Source of the DNA: Nanobdellota archaeon
Lineage (GTDB): Archaea; Nanobdellota; Nanobdellia; Woesearchaeales; GW2011-AR15
Length of the DNA stretch: 9,513 bases
Direction of reading: 5' to 3'
NCBI GenBank assembly: GCA_013335235.1
Contig: JAAXVZ010000033.1
Span: forward strand, 1-9,513
Of the stretch, positions 5,672-9,513 are shown piece by piece (within the stretch, counting starts at the first letter, position 1; each line of letters begins with the position of its first letter). The notes under the pieces are model-generated. The model had not been told where the DNA came from and made no database searches. It saw only the letters and a list, made by a program, of their open reading frames with translations. A program made the translations under genes and the position numbers.

Positions 5672-6175
5672 ATGAAGCTATCTAAGGAACTAGTGAATAA
5701 GACTGTGTCTGAGGCAGTCGGGGAGGATGCTTTAAATATAGTCGAGTATCTAAAAGGCAAGGAGAACATATCAGAGTTCAAGATCGCCAAGGATACAAAA
5801 GAAGAGATACATAAGGTCAGGAACATATTGTATAGGTTGAACAACTTCCACTTGGCCATATATATAAGGAAGAAAGACAGGCAGAAAGGCTGGTATATCA
5901 GCTACTGGACACTGAATGAAAAGAGATTCAAGGAAGTCTTCGGAAAGCTCCAAGTCCACAGGCTTGAGACACTCAAAGACAAGCTCAAGAAGGAGCAGGA
6001 ATACCGTGATGGACTTTATATCTGCCCGAACCTATGCACAAGGATGAATTTCGAGCATGCCATGGAATTGTCTTTCATGTGCCCTGAGTGCGGCAAGATC
6101 TTAAATCCGCAGGACAACTCAAAGACCATAGAGAACCTGAAGAACATGATTGAGGATATAGAAGTCACAGCTTAG
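5672..6175 (+). CDS. tfe: Transcription initiation factor TFE, alpha subunit
   Basis: TFE-alpha, the archaeal counterpart of TFIIE-alpha, helps open promoter DNA and stabilises the complex of TBP, TFB and RNA polymerase. The 167-residue product has the family's two parts. An extended winged helix lies at about 1-80 (ISEFKIAKDTKEEIHKVRNI, then LYRLNNFHLA and a basic wing). A helical linker at about 92-112 leads to a zinc ribbon with C118, C122, C137 and C140 around the typical TRMNFEHAMELSFMCPECGK. The first cysteine pair is spaced C-x3-C (CPNLC) rather than the common C-x2-C. The length is normal for the family. The gene stands alone, with its own promoter, a structured leader and a T-rich end signal. 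Confidence 0.93.
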   Translation: MKLSKELVNKTVSEAVGEDALNIVEYLKGKENISEFKIAKDTKEEIHKVRNILYRLNNFHLAIYIRKKDRQKGWYISYWTLNEKRFKEVFGKLQVHRLETLKDKLKKEQEYRDGLYICPNLCTRMNFEHAMELSFMCPECGKILNPQDNSKTIENLKNMIEDIEVTA

Positions 6176-6176
6176 A

Positions 6177-6189
6177 TTCTTTTTTATTT
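6177..6189 (+). terminator. T-rich terminator after TFE-alpha
   Basis: A run of TTCTTTTTTATTT begins one base after the stop codon and has no stem before it. This is the usual form of an archaeal terminator. It lies between two convergent genes. Confidence 0.6.
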
Positions 6190-6196
6190 ATGCTTA

Positions 6197-6913
6197 CTAC
6201 TTTTTCTTCGCATTTGTTAACAGATAATCCAGGTGGCGACAATAATCCCGACAGGGAAGAAGATCTTTTTCGTTAAGCCTTGCTAAGAAATAAGGTCTCT
6301 CAGACTGAGCGTAGTCATTTAATTTGCTAATGACCTCATCGGTCTTCCATTCTACAATATGTTTTCTCATTACAGATATATCTGTATGCGCAAAGGGGAT
6401 TGCAGGTATATCCTTAAAAGGGAAATTGAAAGTTGTAACTGCACCAGATAAAGAATTCCAATATCTTAATTCTCCACCTAACCCTTTAGCCCAGATAGCT
6501 GTTGTCGACATACCCAGACCCGATTTCCCATGATGGATTTCTCTTGATTTCGCGCTGGGGTATCTTTTATGCAAAGGTAGCAGGCTAAGCGCACTTTGGC
6601 TATAGCCTAAGCCATTGTCCTCAATTACCGCTTCAATGTGCTCTTCGTCAGCTCCAACTGCAATTGCAATTTTGCCATTGCTATCGCATTTGTCTATCAG
6701 CGCATCTAGACTATTCTTGAATATCTCCCTGATGTTCACATCAAGCTGCCAATAGGTAACTTCAAGCAGGTAAAATATTCCCGGAGAGCCCCCCTGGATG
6801 CAATATTCCGACCTTATGCGCTCCAGCATTGAGCAGATATAGTCGAAAGCAGAATCAAGATACTTATCATCCCTGAAACTAGGTGGCGTAAACTCCAGTT
6901 TTTCACATATCAT
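6197..6913 (-). CDS. Stand-alone GHKL-type ATPase (histidine kinase-like ATPase domain)
   Basis: The 238-residue protein holds a complete Bergerat-fold ATP site: the N box REIFKNSLDALID with E63, N67 and D70; the G1 box EDNGLGYS with D99, G101 and G103; and the G2 box GKSGLGMST (129-137), followed by GGELRYWNSLSGAVTTFNF, the closing strands of the domain. No phospho-acceptor histidine helix, sensor or membrane segment precedes it; the N-terminal ~55 residues are short and helical. The C-terminal ~70 residues, with C220 and C225, are not recognised. It could be an orphan kinase core, an anti-factor-like kinase or another GHKL ATPase; the sequence does not decide. It ends in tandem stops (TAG TAA). 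The ATG at 6913 has a TATA box 25 bp upstream. It is divergent from hppA across 105 bases. Confidence 0.82.
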   Translation of the reverse strand: MICEKLEFTPPSFRDDKYLDSAFDYICSMLERIRSEYCIQGGSPGIFYLLEVTYWQLDVNIREIFKNSLDALIDKCDSNGKIAIAVGADEEHIEAVIEDNGLGYSQSALSLLPLHKRYPSAKSREIHHGKSGLGMSTTAIWAKGLGGELRYWNSLSGAVTTFNFPFKDIPAIPFAHTDISVMRKHIVEWKTDEVISKLNDYAQSERPYFLARLNEKDLLPCRDYCRHLDYLLTNAKKK

Positions 6914-6932
6914 TAGGAACCCAGTAAAAAGG

Positions 6933-6945
6933 CTATATTTAAAGA
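6933..6945 (-). promoter_or_regulatory. TATA box of the GHKL ATPase gene
   Basis: The minus strand reads TCTTTAAATATAG, centred about 25 bp upstream of the ATG at 6913, giving a leaderless message. Confidence 0.65.
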
Positions 6946-6971
6946 TTCGGCAAAAAAAGGGTAGAAATCTA

Positions 6972-6980
6972 TTTATATTA
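6972..6980 (+). promoter_or_regulatory. TATA box of hppA
   Basis: TTTATATTA is centred about 43 bp upstream of the ATG at 7019. Transcription would begin near 7001, with a leader of about 18 bases containing CGGGGGTT (7006-7013). That run can pair with the anti-Shine-Dalgarno using one wobble and lies 5-6 bases before the start. Confidence 0.55.
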
Positions 6981-7018
6981 TCATTTAATACTGAGCATAT
7001 AAAATCGGGGGTTAGAAA

Positions 7019-9004
7019 ATGGAGATGATATTTCTAGCAATACTAGCAATGAGCATCCTTGCTATATTATACGCAGGGATCCTTTCCGCATATATCCTGA
7101 AGCAGGATGCGGGAAATGCAAAGATGAAGGAGATCGCTGATGCGATAGCAGAAGGCGCTATGGCATTCTTATTGAGGCAGAACAAGACTGTCGCAGTCGT
7201 TGTTGTCGTGATTGCTGCCTTCCTCTGGCCGACACTCGGCATGCAGACTGCTGTCACATTTGTCTTGGGCGCTCTGTTTTCAGCTGTCGCAGGTTTCATC
7301 GGCATGATGATATCTGTCAAGGCAAATGTCAGGACAGCCCAGGCAGCAAACAAGGGCCTGAGGGAAGCGATGGACATAGGATTCAAGGGAGGAACAGTCA
7401 CAGGGATGGCTGTAGTCGGCCTCGGCCTCCTAGGAATAACATTGATGTTTGTAGTATTCAATGACCCGAAGATGATCATAGGCTTCGGATTTGGAGCATC
7501 GCTCATCAGCCTATTCGCAAGGGTCGGCGGCGGGATCTACACAAAAGGTGCAGATGTCGGAGCAGACCTGGTAGGGAAAGTCGAGAAAGGCATACCTGAG
7601 GATGATCCTAGGAACCCTGCTGTCATCGCAGACAATGTCGGCGACAATGTAGGGGACTGCGCTGGCATGGCAGCTGACCTTTTCGAGTCATACTCTGTCA
7701 CTTTGATTGCTGCGATGCTGCTTGGTTTGGCGATAATAAAAGATGTGCCAAATGCTGTCGTCTACCCTATGGCTCTTGGAGCTGTCGCGATACTAGCCTC
7801 GATTATTGGAACATTCATTGTCAGGACAGACCAGAAGGAAAAGATCTGGCCAGCATTGAACAGCGGAATCTGGCTCACAGCAATATTATCTGCAGCAGGA
7901 TTCTATGAAGTGACAGTTGTTTTGATGAAGAACCTGGCATACTTCTTTGCAGCCTTGACAGGACTCATTGTCACTGTGGCCTTGGGCCAGATAATAGAGT
8001 ATTACACCTCTAAGGACAAGAAGCCGACACAGCTTGTCGCAGAAGCCTCTACAACAGGCGCAGGCACAAACATAATCATGGGGCTTGCGATAGGCATGGA
8101 AAGCACTGTCGCTCCGATCCTCGTGATATGCGCAGGGATCTTTGCCTCATACTATTTTGCAGGAGTCTATGGTATCGCAATAGCAGCTATGGCAATGATT
8201 GCGATGACAGGGATTGTCGTTTCAGTCGATTCCTTCGGGCCAATCACAGACAACGCCGGCGGGATTGCAGAGATGGCAGGCCTTCCAGAGAAGGTCAGGG
8301 ACCACACAGATGCGCTGGACGCTGTCGGAAACACGACAAAGGCAGTCACAAAAGGATTTGCAATAGGCGGAGCAGCTCTTGCAGCTCTTTCCTTGTTTGT
8401 AGCCTACTCTGAGGAAGTCAAGCTGTCTGTGATCAACATACTTGATTACAAGGTTGTCATCGGACTTTTCATAGGAGGAATGCTTCCATTCATCTTCTCT
8501 TCCCTGACAATGAGAGCTGTCGGAAGGGCAGCAAAGCTGATTGTCGAGGAAGTCAGAAGGCAATTCAGGGACATAAAGGGAATCATGCAGAGGAAGGCAA
8601 AGCCAGACTATGCTGCATGCGTAGATATCTCTACCAAGGCGGCAATAAAAGAGCTTATCATGCCAGGAATAATCGCTGTTGCAAGCCCGCTTATTGTTGG
8701 CTTGGTCTTAGGGCCTGAAGCGCTTGGCGGCCTCCTTGCTGGAGTCATCGTGACTGGCCTATTGCTTGCAATAATGCAGACAACTGGTGGCGCGACTTGG
8801 GATAATGCCAAGAAGTACATAGAGTCCGGGAACTACGGCGGAAAAGGCTCAGATGCCCATAAGGCAGCTGTTGTCGGAGACACTGTAGGAGACCCATTCA
8901 AGGACACAAGCGGCCCGGCACTCAACCCGCTTATCAAGGTAGTGAACACTGTCGCATTATTGGCAGCGTCATTCATCTTGGCTTATGGGCTGAAGCTGAT
9001 TTAA
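7019..9004 (+). CDS. hppA: Membrane-bound proton-translocating pyrophosphatase
   Basis: HppA hydrolyses pyrophosphate and uses the energy to pump ions across the membrane, saving energy from biosynthesis. The 661-residue product is of normal length, with many hydrophobic helices, as expected for the family's 16. The active-site signatures are complete: GGGIYTKGADVGADLVGK (K176, D179, D183), DDPRNPAVIADNVGDNVGD (195-213), the DNAGGIAEM segment, and near the C-terminus GDTVGDPFKDTSGPALNPL. K441 in GNTTKA, where potassium-dependent enzymes have alanine, points to the potassium-independent class, which pumps protons. The gene has its own promoter and a T-rich end signal, so it is probably a single-gene unit. 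Confidence 0.96.
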   Translation: MEMIFLAILAMSILAILYAGILSAYILKQDAGNAKMKEIADAIAEGAMAFLLRQNKTVAVVVVVIAAFLWPTLGMQTAVTFVLGALFSAVAGFIGMMISVKANVRTAQAANKGLREAMDIGFKGGTVTGMAVVGLGLLGITLMFVVFNDPKMIIGFGFGASLISLFARVGGGIYTKGADVGADLVGKVEKGIPEDDPRNPAVIADNVGDNVGDCAGMAADLFESYSVTLIAAMLLGLAIIKDVPNAVVYPMALGAVAILASIIGTFIVRTDQKEKIWPALNSGIWLTAILSAAGFYEVTVVLMKNLAYFFAALTGLIVTVALGQIIEYYTSKDKKPTQLVAEASTTGAGTNIIMGLAIGMESTVAPILVICAGIFASYYFAGVYGIAIAAMAMIAMTGIVVSVDSFGPITDNAGGIAEMAGLPEKVRDHTDALDAVGNTTKAVTKGFAIGGAALAALSLFVAYSEEVKLSVINILDYKVVIGLFIGGMLPFIFSSLTMRAVGRAAKLIVEEVRRQFRDIKGIMQRKAKPDYAACVDISTKAAIKELIMPGIIAVASPLIVGLVLGPEALGGLLAGVIVTGLLLAIMQTTGGATWDNAKKYIESGNYGGKGSDAHKAAVVGDTVGDPFKDTSGPALNPLIKVVNTVALLAASFILAYGLKLI

Positions 9005-9021
9005 TGCAGCAAAATTTATTC

Positions 9022-9035
9022 CTTTTTTTCTTTTC
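9022..9035 (+). terminator. T-rich terminator after hppA
   Basis: The 73-base gap between the convergent genes holds TTTTTTTCTTTT on the plus strand and a shorter T5 run on the minus strand (9036-9046). Each can end transcription of its own gene. Nothing else is seen in the gap. Confidence 0.55.
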
Positions 9036-9077
9036 AAAAATTATTAGGATTAACTAAGCAGAATTGTCGATAAAGGA

Positions 9078-9503
9078 TCAAGCGTCTCTGTTCTTCTCAA
9101 CCTTACTGGAAGCAAGAGGCAATGCATAGGCGATTGGTGCAAGGATGGCAAAATAGAGCTCATAATTCGATCTTTTGGGGATAAGTGACTTAGGAAGCAA
9201 CAAAACCGGATCATTTTCCAGGGTGTCTTTGGGCACTTCAGTTAAAATCTGCTCCTTAAGTGCATCAGTTAAGAGCGAGAGCGATTTTTTTTTTAGCGGG
9301 AGGTAGCCATCAAGAGAGATCCCATAAGAAACATCAGGATGAATCTCTGCCTGGGTCAACCTGTCATGGATGCTGAGACCGTATTTGTTGAAAGCGGCAT
9401 GCACTGGCCCAAACCCTGAACTGACACGATAGAAATCAAAAGAAGCCTTAAGCAAGTCGTTGTTCCCCTCGAATTGCGACATCAGATAATAATAATTGTT
9501 CAT
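9078..9503 (-). CDS. Hypothetical protein, 141 residues, possible C-terminal membrane segment
   Basis: I do not recognise this protein. It has a soluble-looking N-terminal two thirds (KASFDFYRVSSGFGPVHAAF and similar) and a hydrophobic stretch at about 115-132 (ELYFAILAPIAYALPLAS) followed by a charged tail, which could be a tail anchor. Composition on both sides of a run of ten adenines (9294-9285 on the coding strand, encoding KKK) looks like coding sequence, so the frame appears intact. The start is uncertain: an ATATAC at the very edge of the window is about 28 bp from the inner ATG at 9482, which would favour a 134-residue product. The outer ATG at 9503 would need a promoter beyond the window. 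Confidence 0.6.
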   Translation of the reverse strand: MNNYYYLMSQFEGNNDLLKASFDFYRVSSGFGPVHAAFNKYGLSIHDRLTQAEIHPDVSYGISLDGYLPLKKKSLSLLTDALKEQILTEVPKDTLENDPVLLLPKSLIPKRSNYELYFAILAPIAYALPLASSKVEKNRDA

Positions 9504-9513
9504 GATTGTATAT

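Noticed and set aside
5656..5685. Small upstream frame (ATG, 9 codons) overlapping the TFE-alpha start
   Set aside because: It has no ribosome binding site of its own and its bases include the one used by tfe, so a leader peptide is not supported.
6996..7004. Second TATA-like sequence CATATAAAA before hppA
   Set aside because: It would place the transcript start inside the coding region, whereas the box at 6972-6980 gives a short leader with a ribosome binding site.
7012..7506. Minus-strand open frame of 164 codons opposite the 5' end of hppA, and others at 8167-8820
   Set aside because: They are shadows of hppA, with proline- and alanine-rich translations caused by its codon pattern.
1..9513. 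CRISPR arrays, tRNA or rRNA genes, insertion sequences
   Set aside because: No regularly spaced direct repeats, cloverleaf sequence, rRNA core sequence or transposase was found on reading both strands.

Overview
The window reads as DNA of an archaeon, most likely a DPANN-type lineage (Woesearchaeota- or Pacearchaeota-like; this placement is inference). The strongest marker is a TFE-alpha transcription factor gene. Most genes also have TATA boxes about 25-28 bp upstream of their start codons, as expected for leaderless archaeal transcripts. Two small secreted proteins carry calcium-binding thrombospondin-type repeats and C-terminal membrane anchors of an archaeal style. No rRNA, tRNA, CRISPR or insertion sequence was seen, and no gap between genes exceeds about 200 bases.

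Left edge (1-751, minus): the N-terminal half of a pyruvate kinase runs off the window. Its outermost ~60-90 bases are not archaeal. They are about 70% GC and, on the plus strand, encode a piece of a FliI/type III secretion ATPase, so the contig end looks chimeric. Region 775-1710 (minus) is an unrecognised protein whose 3' end overlaps the pyruvate kinase promoter. Region 1711-1906 is a divergent intergenic spacer with a perfect 17-bp palindrome. Region 1907-3302 (plus) is a two-gene operon of secreted, membrane-anchored proteins.

Centre (3306-6175): a 733-residue minus-strand protein has an N-terminal winged helix and a C-terminal half that resembles a degenerate trans-isoprenyl diphosphate synthase. 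It is divergent from the TFE-alpha gene across a short spacer holding several inverted repeats. This protein is the most unusual object in the window: it may be a transcription regulator with an isoprenoid-synthase-derived sensor domain.

Right part (6197-9503): a stand-alone GHKL ATPase without a phospho-acceptor domain is divergent from hppA, a membrane pyrophosphatase with the lysine signature of potassium-independent proton pumps. An unrecognised small protein closes the window on the minus strand. Pyruvate kinase and the pyrophosphatase fit a fermentative, energy-sparing metabolism. The remaining genes concern transcription control and the cell surface and do not form one clear pathway.
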